From the NCBI GenBank assembly GCA_022567295.1, contig JADFHE010000012.1:1-48043 (forward strand): a stretch of DNA of 48,043 nt, given 5' to 3'. Position numbers and translations under genes: made by a program. This stretch comes from Pseudomonadota bacterium. Its GTDB lineage: Bacteria > Pseudomonadota > Gammaproteobacteria > Steroidobacterales > Woeseiaceae. Shown here one piece after another: positions 35,556-44,123 of the stretch (position 1 is its first letter; each line of letters opens with the position of its first letter). Under the pieces are notes generated by a model. It was not told where the DNA came from and did not search any database. It saw nothing but the letters and a program-made list of their open reading frames with translations.

Positions 35556-35936
35556 ATGTATCGGCAACTTACAGATCAGGCCGAGAAATATCTCAGGTCT
35601 CTCTACAATCAGGACGATATCGCAGGTGAGCTAAAACGCAAGCTGGCTGACCTGATGGCGTGTGGCGAGGCCAATGCGGATGCCGCCTGCCGGGCACTTA
35701 TGTTGAGTCGCCGTACGCTGCAGCGTCGCCTCCAGGCAGAGAAGACCAGCTTCCAGAAAGTCTTGCAGGAGGTTCGGGCCGTGCTCGCCGTCAACTACCT
35801 CGGCGACGACCGGCTGAAGTCACTGGAAATCGCGATGCTGCTCGGCTATTCGAATATCAGCACTTTTACAACCGCGTTCAAATCCTGGTACGACATTCCG
35901 CCGGCCGAGTACCGGCAGAGGTTTCTCGGCGCGTAG
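35556..35936 (+). CDS. Stand-alone AraC-type DNA-binding protein
   Basis: 126 residues, nearly all AraC C-terminal DNA-binding domain: first helix-turn-helix AACRALMLSRRTLQRRLQAE, linker, second helix-turn-helix EIAMLLGYSNISTFTTAFK, and the closing WYDIPPAEYRQRF. The N-terminal sensing domain of about 200 residues in MmsR/OruR-type relatives is absent, and no remnant exists upstream because the opposite-strand gene starts there. An upstream in-frame GTG (35538) would precede the -10. It probably acts on the neighbouring acyl-CoA genes. The TAG stop is in REP-like element C. Confidence 0.85.
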   Translation: MYRQLTDQAEKYLRSLYNQDDIAGELKRKLADLMACGEANADAACRALMLSRRTLQRRLQAEKTSFQKVLQEVRAVLAVNYLGDDRLKSLEIAMLLGYSNISTFTTAFKSWYDIPPAEYRQRFLGA

Positions 35937-35971
35937 GAGGCCGCCCTGCGGCTTTATGCCCTGTGGGTGCG
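35933..35971. repeat. REP-like element C (araC/binding-protein junction)
   Basis: Begins with GTAGGAG (35933-35939), whose TAG is the araC stop. A GCCGC...GCGGC hairpin follows, then the core TTTATGCCCTGTGGGTGC, the inverse of the core in element B. It lacks the right-hand CTCCTAC, so it is a partial copy. It lies in the convergent gap before the binding-protein stop. Confidence 0.75.
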
Positions 35972-35974
35972 AAA

Positions 35975-37165
35975 TTAATAAGGTAGCGCTTCAGCAACCG
36001 TGATCCATTTGCCGTCTTTCACCTGATACAGATTCAGGTAATCACCCGCTATATGCTTGGTCGCGCTGAACGATATCGTCGGCCCGCCAAACGGATTCTC
36101 GTAGCGCTCGATGGCCTCAAGCGCGGCGACCAATTTCTGGACTGTGACGTCCGGCCCGGCTCCTTCCAGCGACCTGACCAGGAGATCGGCCATGACGTAG
36201 CCTATGACCGACTGGGCGGCAGGCTCCTCGCCGAAATTGCTGATATAGGTTGCATGCCACTGGCTAATCCATTCGCTGCCAGTGTCGGCAGCGAAATCGG
36301 GAACGAAGAACGGTGCGACCGTGTAAAATCCCTCCATTCTGCCATCGGCCGCTTGCGGAATCTCGGGCAGATACGGCACCATATTTCCGACTATCGTACC
36401 CTCCCAGCCGGCGTCCCGGGCCGCCGTGTACAACAGAATTGTGTCTTTGACAAACGGTCCGAGGAACAACAGCTCACAGCCAGAATTCTTGATCGCTGTA
36501 ACGGTGCCCGTAAAGTCAGTTTCCGAACCCTTGTGCCGTCCAACGTAAGTGACTTCCAGCCCGTTCTCCTCAACGGCCTGTTCGAACCCGATCTCGATTT
36601 CGGCGCCATAGTCCGTGGCCATCGTCTGCAGGCATACTTTCTTATAGCCGTGCTGCTCGACCATGTAACGAATTCCGCCACGAGCCTGGTCGCGGTAACT
36701 GACAAAATAGCTGAACTTGAGCGGGTGTAGCGGCTCGTACATCGACACGGCCGCTGTCAGCGGAAAGAGGTTCGGCACATTCGCCTCGAACATGCTGTCA
36801 AACACGGCATTATTTTGCGGCGTGCCCATCGCACCGATCATCGCGAAAATTTCGTCCACGTTGAGAAGTTTGTTGGTCGCTCTTACGGCAAGCGGCACCT
36901 GGTATTGCGTATCCTCGACCCGAAAATCGATGGTACGACCGTGAATCCCGCCGGCAGCAGCCACCTCATCGAAACGCTGGCGCATGCCATTAATCATCGG
37001 TACGCCCCAGATCGCAAGTTGACCCGACAGATCAGTATGCGATCCGATCTTTATGGTTTCAGCCGTGATGCCGCGTGGCAGAGAGGGGTCCGACGGCTCG
37101 TCCCCGCCGCAGGCCACAAGATTCAGGAACAATGACATGGCCAGAACCGATAGCAACTGCTTCAT
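35975..37165 (-). CDS. ABC transporter substrate-binding lipoprotein (Liv/HAAT type)
   Basis: 396-residue type-I periplasmic binding protein (Peripla_BP_6). The signal peptide ends in a lipobox LVAC (Cys19), so it is predicted to be a lipoprotein, unlike most Gram-negative LivK proteins, which are soluble. The mature chain opens IKIGSHTDLSGQLAIWG and includes KLLNVDEIFAMIGAMGTPQN and NNAVFDSMFEANVPNLFPL, typical of the family. It is the last gene of the livHMGF-ligase operon, 30 bp after the ligase. The ligand is unlikely to be a branched-chain amino acid given the CoA ligase; an organic or aromatic acid is inferred. Confidence 0.92.
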   Translation of the reverse strand: MKQLLSVLAMSLFLNLVACGGDEPSDPSLPRGITAETIKIGSHTDLSGQLAIWGVPMINGMRQRFDEVAAAGGIHGRTIDFRVEDTQYQVPLAVRATNKLLNVDEIFAMIGAMGTPQNNAVFDSMFEANVPNLFPLTAAVSMYEPLHPLKFSYFVSYRDQARGGIRYMVEQHGYKKVCLQTMATDYGAEIEIGFEQAVEENGLEVTYVGRHKGSETDFTGTVTAIKNSGCELLFLGPFVKDTILLYTAARDAGWEGTIVGNMVPYLPEIPQAADGRMEGFYTVAPFFVPDFAADTGSEWISQWHATYISNFGEEPAAQSVIGYVMADLLVRSLEGAGPDVTVQKLVAALEAIERYENPFGGPTISFSATKHIAGDYLNLYQVKDGKWITVAEALPY

Positions 37166-37195
37166 GTTTGTTTCCTCGTTTGTAGACGCCGCCGC

Positions 37196-39019
37196 TCACC
37201 CACGGTACATGCTTTCAATAAGACTACTGTATTTTTCATTCACGAAGCTACGCTTGAGCTTCATCGTCGGAGTTAATTCCTCGTCTTCGGCAGTCAGTAG
37301 TACGTCAATCAGGCGAAAATCTTTCACTGATTCTACAGATGAAAATCCCTTGTTTACACTTGCGATCTCGGCACTGATCAACGCCACGATTTTCTCGTTC
37401 GCACACAGGGACTTGTAGTTTGTGAATGGAATCGCATTGGTTTGCGCGTAGTGTTCAACGTTTTCCTGATCAATCATGACCAGGCAGCTTAGATACTTGC
37501 GCTTGTCGCCGATGACAACGGCGTCCGATATGTAGGGTGAAAATTTCAACTCATTTTCGAACACCGATGGAGTGATATTTTTGCCTCCGGCGGTAATGAT
37601 GATGTCCTTCAATCGATCGATAATGGACAGGTTGCCCTCGCTGTCGATCGATCCGACGTCGCCGGTATGCACCCAGCCATCAACCAGTGTTGCTGCTGTT
37701 TTCTCAGGCTGATTGAGATAGCCGGAAAAATTGCCGGGGGACCGCAACAACACTTCACCTTCGTCCGATATCCTGATATCCACTCCCGCAACCGCGGGCC
37801 CTACAGTACCGAGCCTGAAGTCACCCTGTCGCGTTATGGCTACGATCCCCGCTTCGGTCTGACCGTAGCCTTCGTCGACCAGAATGCCTATCGCCAGGAA
37901 CCACTTAAGCAAAGATTTCGATATCGGCGCCGCACCCGACATCATGCTGCGCACACGGTTGAGCCCCAGCAGTTTCTTGACGTTTCGAAAAACGACTCGA
38001 TCCGCAATCTGAAACAGAATGCGGGTCACGATGGTCGGTTTTTCGCCGGCAATAAGGGCATCGGCCCTTCTCATACCTATCGTCATGGCAGCATCGAATG
38101 CCTGTCGACCAATCCAGGTCGCTTCCGACATAGCGGTCGTCACGCGCGAGTAAAATTTTTCCAATACTCGTGGCACGGCAAACATGTAGGTCGGCGACAC
38201 TTCGACAAGATTTTGTACGACGGTTTCCGGTCCTTCTGCAAAGTTGATCGTTGCGCCGTTCGCGACTGGAATCCAGCCGGAAAAAATCCGCTCCGCAACA
38301 TGACACAATGGCAGGTACGTCAGCAACTCATCGTCCTCAGATTGGCGCACGGAGTCCGGTGCAAGCTGCATCTGAAACATGATGTATCGCTGCGAGATCA
38401 TCGCGCCTTTCGGCATTCCCGTGGTGCCGGATGTGTAGATAAGAACGGCCAGATCGTCTGGCCGGCCATCGGCGACGATGCGCTTCACCCTCTCCGGATG
38501 CTGCTTGCCATACGCACGACCCGCCTCGTACAACTCCTCAATTGGCGCAACTTTCTTGTGTGCAAATTCTCGCAGGCCTTGCCAATCGAAAACAAACACC
38601 CTGGCTATACCCGGCACCTCATTCTCGACTTCAAGAAATTTGTCGAGCTGCTCTTCGTCCTCAACAAACAGAAAGCGACAACTCGAATCCGCTAACGTGT
38701 GCTTCACCTGACGGGCCTGATACGTTGGGTAAACGCCATTGACCACACCGCCGGCAAGTAACGCGCCCAGATCGGCAAACAGCCACTCTTTACAGTCTTC
38801 GCTTTGGATAGAGACAACGTCGCCACATTGCAGGCCAAGCGATAACAAACCGTTCGCGATCGCAAGCGCGTGCTCACGATAATCATTCCAGGAATAACTC
38901 TGCCAGATACCGAAGTCTTTCTCACGCATTGCAATGCGATCACCGCGTTCGGCGCTCATCTTGAGGAACAGCTTCGGCAACGTGTTACAACCGTGTGTGC
39001 TGATTTCCCGGTTGCTCAT
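37196..39019 (-). CDS. AMP-dependent (long-chain type) acyl-CoA synthetase
   Basis: 607-residue ANL-family ligase that activates a carboxylic acid with ATP and CoA. The P-loop motif LIYTSGTTGMPKGAM is near residues 190-205, GYGQTEAGIV supplies the A5 motif, and DGWVHTGDVG and DRLKDIIITAGGKNI are the A7/A8 motifs. Overall it looks like the FAA1/long-chain group. It overlaps livF by 4 bp (ATGA) and precedes the binding-protein gene by 30 bp, so it is part of the transporter operon. Substrate range cannot be read; import coupled to CoA activation is inferred. Confidence 0.94.
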   Translation of the reverse strand: MSNREISTHGCNTLPKLFLKMSAERGDRIAMREKDFGIWQSYSWNDYREHALAIANGLLSLGLQCGDVVSIQSEDCKEWLFADLGALLAGGVVNGVYPTYQARQVKHTLADSSCRFLFVEDEEQLDKFLEVENEVPGIARVFVFDWQGLREFAHKKVAPIEELYEAGRAYGKQHPERVKRIVADGRPDDLAVLIYTSGTTGMPKGAMISQRYIMFQMQLAPDSVRQSEDDELLTYLPLCHVAERIFSGWIPVANGATINFAEGPETVVQNLVEVSPTYMFAVPRVLEKFYSRVTTAMSEATWIGRQAFDAAMTIGMRRADALIAGEKPTIVTRILFQIADRVVFRNVKKLLGLNRVRSMMSGAAPISKSLLKWFLAIGILVDEGYGQTEAGIVAITRQGDFRLGTVGPAVAGVDIRISDEGEVLLRSPGNFSGYLNQPEKTAATLVDGWVHTGDVGSIDSEGNLSIIDRLKDIIITAGGKNITPSVFENELKFSPYISDAVVIGDKRKYLSCLVMIDQENVEHYAQTNAIPFTNYKSLCANEKIVALISAEIASVNKGFSSVESVKDFRLIDVLLTAEDEELTPTMKLKRSFVNEKYSSLIESMYRG

Positions 39020-39789
39020 CGCCAGGTTTTCCTTTTCTTCCAGCGACGACGTCCCCTGATGCCCTGTTCTTTCTTGCCGAGATAAAACTCCTTGATGTCG
39101 TCACTCTGCAGCAACATGTCACTGGCACCGTCCATGACTATGCCTCCGACTTCCATCACGTAGCCTCGTTGTGAGACACGCAGCGCTGCGTTCGCGTTCT
39201 GCTCGACGAGAAGTATCGTCAGGCCCTGCTCCCGATTCAGCCGCGTAATGATGTCGAAAATTTCTTCGACCAGCGTCGGTGACAGTCCGAGCGACGGCTC
39301 ATCGAGTAACAATAGCCGTGGCTTTGCCAGGTAACCACGGCCGATCGCCAGCATTTGCTGCTGCCCCCCCGAAAGATACCCCGCCATTTGATTGCGTAGC
39401 TCGCGCAACACCGGAAAATAGCCGTAGACAGTTTCGATGTCCGCAGCGATCGCCTGTTTGTCGCGGCGGTTATAGGCACCCATGGCGAGGTTCTCGGCAA
39501 CGCTCAGCAACGGAAACACTTCGCGTCCTTCGGGAACGTGGGCAATACCCTGACGAGCAATCCAGTCCGGGTCACGGTTCTGAATTTCATTGCCGTCGAA
39601 AAGGACCTGGCCTTTGCTACTGTCCAGCGCACCTGTTGCCGTCTTTAACAGCGTCGTCTTGCCCGCGCCGTTCGCGCCCAACACCGTAACGATTTCGCCC
39701 TGGTGCACTCTCAAGCTCACGCCGCGGATCGCCATGATGGGACCGTAGAAGGTCTCAATGTTGCGTAATTCCAGCAGCGGTGCGTTCAC
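39016..39789 (-). CDS. livF: Liv-type ABC transporter ATP-binding protein LivF
   Basis: 257-residue ATPase. Walker A GANGAGKTT is near residue 34, the signature YLSGGQQQMLAIGRG near 138, Walker B RLLLLDEPSLGLSP near 158. IARQGIAHVPEGREVFPLLSV is typical of LivF. It overlaps livG upstream and the ligase gene downstream by 4 bp each. The name reflects the family; the substrate is probably an acid rather than leucine. The C-terminus has a basic tail beyond the usual LivF end (RGRRRWKKRKTWR). Confidence 0.94.
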   Translation of the reverse strand: MNAPLLELRNIETFYGPIMAIRGVSLRVHQGEIVTVLGANGAGKTTLLKTATGALDSSKGQVLFDGNEIQNRDPDWIARQGIAHVPEGREVFPLLSVAENLAMGAYNRRDKQAIAADIETVYGYFPVLRELRNQMAGYLSGGQQQMLAIGRGYLAKPRLLLLDEPSLGLSPTLVEEIFDIITRLNREQGLTILLVEQNANAALRVSQRGYVMEVGGIVMDGASDMLLQSDDIKEFYLGKKEQGIRGRRRWKKRKTWR

Positions 39790-40559
39790 GCCGATACACC
39801 CAGGTACGCCTGCTGTACTTCCTGATTGTCCCGAATTTCATCGGGTGTCCCGATTGCAATCAATCGACCGTCGTTGATCGCCATGACGCGATCTGCTATC
39901 GAACCGACGAGATTCATGTCGTGCTCGACCATGACCAGGGTCACGCCGAGATCGTGTTTGATGTCTTCAAGCCAGAATCCGACGTCGTCAGATTCCTCGC
40001 TGCTGAGCCCGGATGCCGGTTCGTCGAGCAGCAACAACGTCGGTTCAGCACACAATGCGCGCGCCAGCTCAACATTCTTGCGCGCGCCATACGGCAAGTC
40101 CGCAATGCGCTCATCGCGATACTGTGCAATGTCCAGAAGATCGATGACATCTTCCACTTTGCGCCGATGCTCCAGCTCACTCTTCCTGACGCTTGGCAGA
40201 AACGCCAGAGCCGTCAGCGGATTGGCAGACATGTGACGGTGTCGACCAACCAGCAGGTTCTGTAATACGGTCGCCTGTTCGAACAACTCGATGTTCTGGA
40301 AAGTTCGTGCGATACCCGTTCGCACAATTTTATGTGCCGGCAGTTCGAGCAGATCATGATCACCGTAATGAATCGTTCCACTGCATGGTTCGTAAAGGCG
40401 CGAGATCAGATTGAATATCGTGCTTTTGCCTGCGCCGTTCGGCCCGATGATGGCAAACACCTCGCCGGGATTGACGTCGAATGACACGTCCTCGACCGCG
40501 TGTACGCCGCCAAACATGATCGACAGGTTGCGGACTGAGAGCATCGCCGCGGCACTCAT
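39786..40559 (-). CDS. livG: Liv-type ABC transporter ATP-binding protein LivG
   Basis: 257-residue ATPase. Walker [16 protein letters not shown] is near residues 38-52, the signature is degenerate ([15 protein letters not shown]) as common in LivG, and Walker [14 protein letters not shown] follows. [14 protein letters not shown] and the [13 protein letters not shown] switch region are LivG traits. It pairs with LivF to drive the LivH-LivM channel. Overlaps livM and livF by 4 bp each. Confidence 0.94.
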   Translation of the reverse strand: MSAAAMLSVRNLSIMFGGVHAVEDVSFDVNPGEVFAIIGPNGAGKSTIFNLISRLYEPCSGTIHYGDHDLLELPAHKIVRTGIARTFQNIELFEQATVLQNLLVGRHRHMSANPLTALAFLPSVRKSELEHRRKVEDVIDLLDIAQYRDERIADLPYGARKNVELARALCAEPTLLLLDEPASGLSSEESDDVGFWLEDIKHDLGVTLVMVEHDMNLVGSIADRVMAINDGRLIAIGTPDEIRDNQEVQQAYLGVSA

Positions 40560-41632
40560 CGCAAGCGTTCCGTTCTCAGGTAGCTTTTTTGTCTGACAAA
40601 CGACGATTTTCGACAGTACGGAAATGTTTCGAAGAAGTAGCGCAGCTTCATCCAGCGACCGTAAATCCCCAGCGGTTCGAAAACGATGAACAGGACAATG
40701 ATTAACCCGAACAACAGTGGTTCGAGACCGGCCTGTTGCCCGATGCCCGGCGGCAATACGTCCTTGAGGAAGCTGATCGAGATCGGTAACAGCGAGATGA
40801 GAATTGCGCCGAAAATTGCGCCGAGAATGCTGCCGAGCCCACCAACGACAATCATGAGCATTAATTTTAGCGACTCCAGGACGTTGAAGACTTCGGGCGA
40901 CAAGTAGTGCAGGTGGTGCGCTAACAGGACGCCCGCCAGCCCGGTGATGGCAGCGCTAACGCCAAATGACTGTATCTTCACCCACTCGACGTTGACGCCC
41001 AGGCTTCTGGCCGACAATTCCGAATCCCGCACTGCGAGAAACGAACGTCCGGTCGACGTTCGAAACAGATTCGCAGCAGCCATCACAACGATGAGTACGA
41101 AGAACAGGTCGAGGTAGTATTGCTGCCACACGGCCTTCAGTGGCATGCCAAATACAACCAGCGCTGGCACCTTCAACCCCGCGTACCCACCCGTCATCGA
41201 TGTCCATTCACCAAGCAGCGTTTCTACCAGTATCAGGAACGCCAGCGTCGCTATCGCCAGGTAGAAACCATGCATCCTGGATGCCGACCGCCCCAGGGCC
41301 ATGCCGATCGCAGCGGAAAACGCCGTGGTCAGGATCACAGAAACGCTGAACGGCACCCCGTGCGATATCAGGATGGAGTGACAGTAAGCGCCGATGCCAA
41401 GAAATGCGGCATGACCGAAACTCACCTGCCCCGTGTACCCGGTCAAAATCATCAGTCCAATCCCCGCGATGGCATAGACCAGCAACAGTCCGAGTTCCGC
41501 GAGGTAATAGTTTTGCAGCCACAGGGGCGCGGCAAGCAGCGCAGCAATCACCAGTCCGACTCGCACTTTCTCACCCGTTTTGGCGAGAAATCGAATGTCG
41601 TCTTCGTAGCATGTCTTGAATAACACCTGCAT
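40556..41632 (-). CDS. livM: Liv-type ABC transporter permease LivM
   Basis: 358-residue inner membrane permease with about nine or ten hydrophobic segments (for example [20 protein letters not shown] and [19 protein letters not shown]). The cytoplasmic EAA-like loop is in [19 protein letters not shown]. The N-terminus is an extra hydrophilic stretch of about 25 residues, and the C-terminus has a basic extension after [13 protein letters not shown]. It follows livH with a 3-bp gap and overlaps livG. Confidence 0.93.
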   Translation of the reverse strand: MQVLFKTCYEDDIRFLAKTGEKVRVGLVIAALLAAPLWLQNYYLAELGLLLVYAIAGIGLMILTGYTGQVSFGHAAFLGIGAYCHSILISHGVPFSVSVILTTAFSAAIGMALGRSASRMHGFYLAIATLAFLILVETLLGEWTSMTGGYAGLKVPALVVFGMPLKAVWQQYYLDLFFVLIVVMAAANLFRTSTGRSFLAVRDSELSARSLGVNVEWVKIQSFGVSAAITGLAGVLLAHHLHYLSPEVFNVLESLKLMLMIVVGGLGSILGAIFGAILISLLPISISFLKDVLPPGIGQQAGLEPLLFGLIIVLFIVFEPLGIYGRWMKLRYFFETFPYCRKSSFVRQKSYLRTERLR

Positions 41633-41635
41633 GCG

Positions 41636-42520
41636 CTACACCTTTTTCTGGAAGGTCTGGGAGATCAGACCTTCGGGCCGCACGAACAGTACTAACAGCA
41701 TGACGACGTACGCTGATACTCCTTTGATTGCTGGAAAATAGTAATCGGCAAAGGGTTCGATGATGCCGATCAGCAAACAACCCAGCAGCGCTCCCGGAAT
41801 AGATCCGAAGCCGCCAACGATCGCCCCGGCCAATGCCTTGATACCGAGGAATCCGATGGTCGTATCGACTTGAGTCACAGGCGCAAGCAGTGCGCCGGCG
41901 GCGGCGGCGATCGTGGCACCGATAGCCCAGGTGACAGACACCAGGCGTTTGACGGGAATGCCCATATAATAGGCAGCGAGCTGATTCTGCGATGCCGCCT
42001 GCATCGCAATGCCATAGCGAGTCTTCGAGAAAAACAGATACAAGACACTGCACAGAATAATAGTCGCAACGATGATCGCGATGCGGCCACTACTGATCGT
42101 CAGACCCTCGGCAATCGTGACCGTGCCACCGAACGGCGTACTCAGCGTCAGCGTTTTCCAACCCCAGATCATTCCGGCCGCCGAGCGAAAAATAAAGCCG
42201 AAGGCAACCGTTAGTATGAAGATACTGGCCGACGACTGACCGATGATGCGCCGCATGATTTGAGCATCGAGTAAATAGCCGACGACACCGATTGACAGGC
42301 AGCCGAGAACGAACGCGGGCCAGAAACTGCCGCCCATGGCCTCTGAGTATGCGAGGACGGCAAACGCGCCGAGCATCATGAACTCGCCGTGAGCGAAGTT
42401 GACGACTTCGGTCGCCTTATAGATAAGCACAAACCCGAGCGCGATCAGTCCGTATGCACAGCCCTGTGCGAGACCGGTCACAGCCAGGTGAATGATGTCA
42501 TTCACCGGCAGCATAGCCAC
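41636..42520 (-). CDS. livH: Liv-type ABC transporter permease LivH
   Basis: 294-residue inner membrane permease, first gene of the transporter-ligase operon. Typical LivH features: GLAQGCAYGLIALGFVLIYKATEVVNFAHGEFMMLGAF at the N-terminus (seen in two segments), the EAA-like region QAASQNQLAAYYMGIPVKR, and GIKALAGAIVGGFGSIPGAL near the C-terminus. A GGGGAG ribosome site precedes the ATG. The upstream gap holds an inverted repeat that could be an operator shared with the divergent aldehyde dehydrogenase gene. Confidence 0.93.
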   Translation of the reverse strand: MAMLPVNDIIHLAVTGLAQGCAYGLIALGFVLIYKATEVVNFAHGEFMMLGAFAVLAYSEAMGGSFWPAFVLGCLSIGVVGYLLDAQIMRRIIGQSSASIFILTVAFGFIFRSAAGMIWGWKTLTLSTPFGGTVTIAEGLTISSGRIAIIVATIILCSVLYLFFSKTRYGIAMQAASQNQLAAYYMGIPVKRLVSVTWAIGATIAAAAGALLAPVTQVDTTIGFLGIKALAGAIVGGFGSIPGALLGCLLIGIIEPFADYYFPAIKGVSAYVVMLLVLFVRPEGLISQTFQKKV

Positions 42521-42555
42521 TCCCCTCTGAACGTATCGTTTTAATTATTGTCGCA

Positions 42556-42588
42556 CTGGTGGTCCAGAAAGGCAGTATGGACCACTAG
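42556..42588. promoter_or_regulatory. Inverted repeat in the livH/aldehyde dehydrogenase gap
   Basis: CTGGTGGTCC (42556-42565) and GGACCACTAG (42579-42588) form an inverted repeat, 9 of 10 bp matching, with a 13-base spacer. Arm centres are 23 bp apart, about two helical turns, which suits a dimeric regulator; a hairpin in the livH leader is the alternative. It is the most prominent structure in the 167-bp divergent gap. Confidence 0.5.
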
Positions 42589-42655
42589 GATACCCAAACA
42601 ATGGTGCCCTTGCCGGGCCCATTTCAGGCTCTTATGCCGCACAGCTGAAATACGT

Positions 42656-42661
42656 TATGAT
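42656..42661 (+). promoter_or_regulatory. -10 element of the aldehyde dehydrogenase gene
   Basis: TATGAT followed by GCGCGG, the same discriminator as at the small araC gene. No clear -35. A transcript starting near 42668 would leave a leader of about 20 bases with GGAGGA (42675-42680) 7 bases before the ATG at 42688. Confidence 0.4.
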
Positions 42662-42687
42662 GCGCGGCTCGTTTGTGGAGGACCGAA

Positions 42688-44115
42688 ATGATCGAAAAAC
42701 TTCAATTTTATATCGATGGCCGTTGGGTCGATCCGGTCGAACCACGCACCATGGATGTCATTAATCCAGCGACTGAAGAAGTGTACGGCCGCATCAGTAT
42801 TGGTTCTGCGGCAGATGTAGACGTAGCCGTCGCTGCGGCCGCGCGAGCATTCGAGACTTTTTCCCAATCCAGCCGGGAAGAACGCATCGACTTGCTGCAG
42901 GCGATTTTGGACATATTCAATCGGCGTTCCGAAGAGGTCGCCGAGGCGATTATGGATGAAATGGGGGCTCCCTGGGGTCTCGCCAAACACGCCCAGGCAC
43001 CTAGCGGTACCCAGCATATCTCTGCGGCGCTGGAGGTACTGAAAAGTTACGATTTTGAGGAGCAGATCGGCGCAACGTTAATCCTCAAGGAGCCCATCGG
43101 GGTCTGTGGCCTGATCACTCCGTGGAACTGGCCGATTAACCAGATTTCGGTCAAAGTCGCGCCGGCTATTGCGGCCGGATGCACGATGATTCTCAAACCG
43201 AGCGAAATCGCACCGTTCGATGCGATCATTTTTGCAGAAATACTCGATGAGGCGGGCGTGCCGGCGGGCGTGTTCAACCTCATCAACGGCGACGGCGCTG
43301 GCGTCGGCACGGCGCTGAGCCAGCACCCGGACATCGCGATGATGTCGTTCACAGGATCTACCCGCGCCGGCGTACTGGTCGCACAAAATGCGGCACCGAG
43401 CGTCAAACGCGTGGCGCAGGAGCTTGGCGGCAAGTCGGCTAATATAATCCTCGATGACGCAGACCTGGAACAGGCAGTCTCGGGCGGCGTTGCCATGATG
43501 ATTGAGAACACCGGGCAGTCCTGCGATGCACCGTCTCGCATGCTGGTGCCGAAGGACAAGATGGATGAGGCGGCCGCAATCGCCGCGAAAGTCGCCGCTG
43601 CAGCGGCAGTCGGCAATCCGCGCGAGAAAGGCACGCGCGTCGGTCCGGTCGTGTCGGAACTGCAGTGGAACAAGATCCAGGACCTGATTCAAAAGGGTAT
43701 TGATGAAGGCGCTACCTTGGTGGCAGGCGGTACCGGGCGCCCCGATGGGCTGGGCACGGGCTATTACGTGAAACCAACCGTGTTCGCAAATGTCAGTAAT
43801 GACATGACTATTGCGCGCGAGGAGATTTTCGGACCTGTACTGTCGATCATTCCTTACGACGATGAAGATGATGCAATAAGGATCGCGAACGATACGCCTT
43901 ACGGGCTGTCTGGTTATGTCTCGTCAGGTGACATTGAGCGGGCACGACGAGTTGCATCACGATTGCGTACTGGCATGGTGCATATCAACGGGGCGGATCT
44001 TGAAGCGATGGCGCCGTTCGGCGGCTACAAGCACTCGGGCAACGGCCGCGAATGGGGTGTGCACGGAATGGACGAATATCTGGAGGTTAAGTCGGTTTGC
44101 GGCTACGGGAAGTGA
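42688..44115 (+). CDS. NAD(P)-dependent aldehyde dehydrogenase
   Basis: 475-residue ALDH superfamily enzyme oxidising an aldehyde to the acid. The ATG at 42688 has GGAGGA at ideal spacing; a GTG five codons earlier would overlap that site. Catalytic Cys279 is in NTGQSCDAPSRM and Glu245 in QELGGKSAN; the cofactor region LITPWNWPINQ and FTGSTRAG are present. The substrate is unknown; divergence from an acid transporter-CoA ligase operon suggests supply of acids for activation. It is followed directly by a lipoprotein gene. Confidence 0.94.
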   Translation: MIEKLQFYIDGRWVDPVEPRTMDVINPATEEVYGRISIGSAADVDVAVAAAARAFETFSQSSREERIDLLQAILDIFNRRSEEVAEAIMDEMGAPWGLAKHAQAPSGTQHISAALEVLKSYDFEEQIGATLILKEPIGVCGLITPWNWPINQISVKVAPAIAAGCTMILKPSEIAPFDAIIFAEILDEAGVPAGVFNLINGDGAGVGTALSQHPDIAMMSFTGSTRAGVLVAQNAAPSVKRVAQELGGKSANIILDDADLEQAVSGGVAMMIENTGQSCDAPSRMLVPKDKMDEAAAIAAKVAAAAAVGNPREKGTRVGPVVSELQWNKIQDLIQKGIDEGATLVAGGTGRPDGLGTGYYVKPTVFANVSNDMTIAREEIFGPVLSIIPYDDEDDAIRIANDTPYGLSGYVSSGDIERARRVASRLRTGMVHINGADLEAMAPFGGYKHSGNGREWGVHGMDEYLEVKSVCGYGK

Positions 44116-44123
44116 AACAATTG

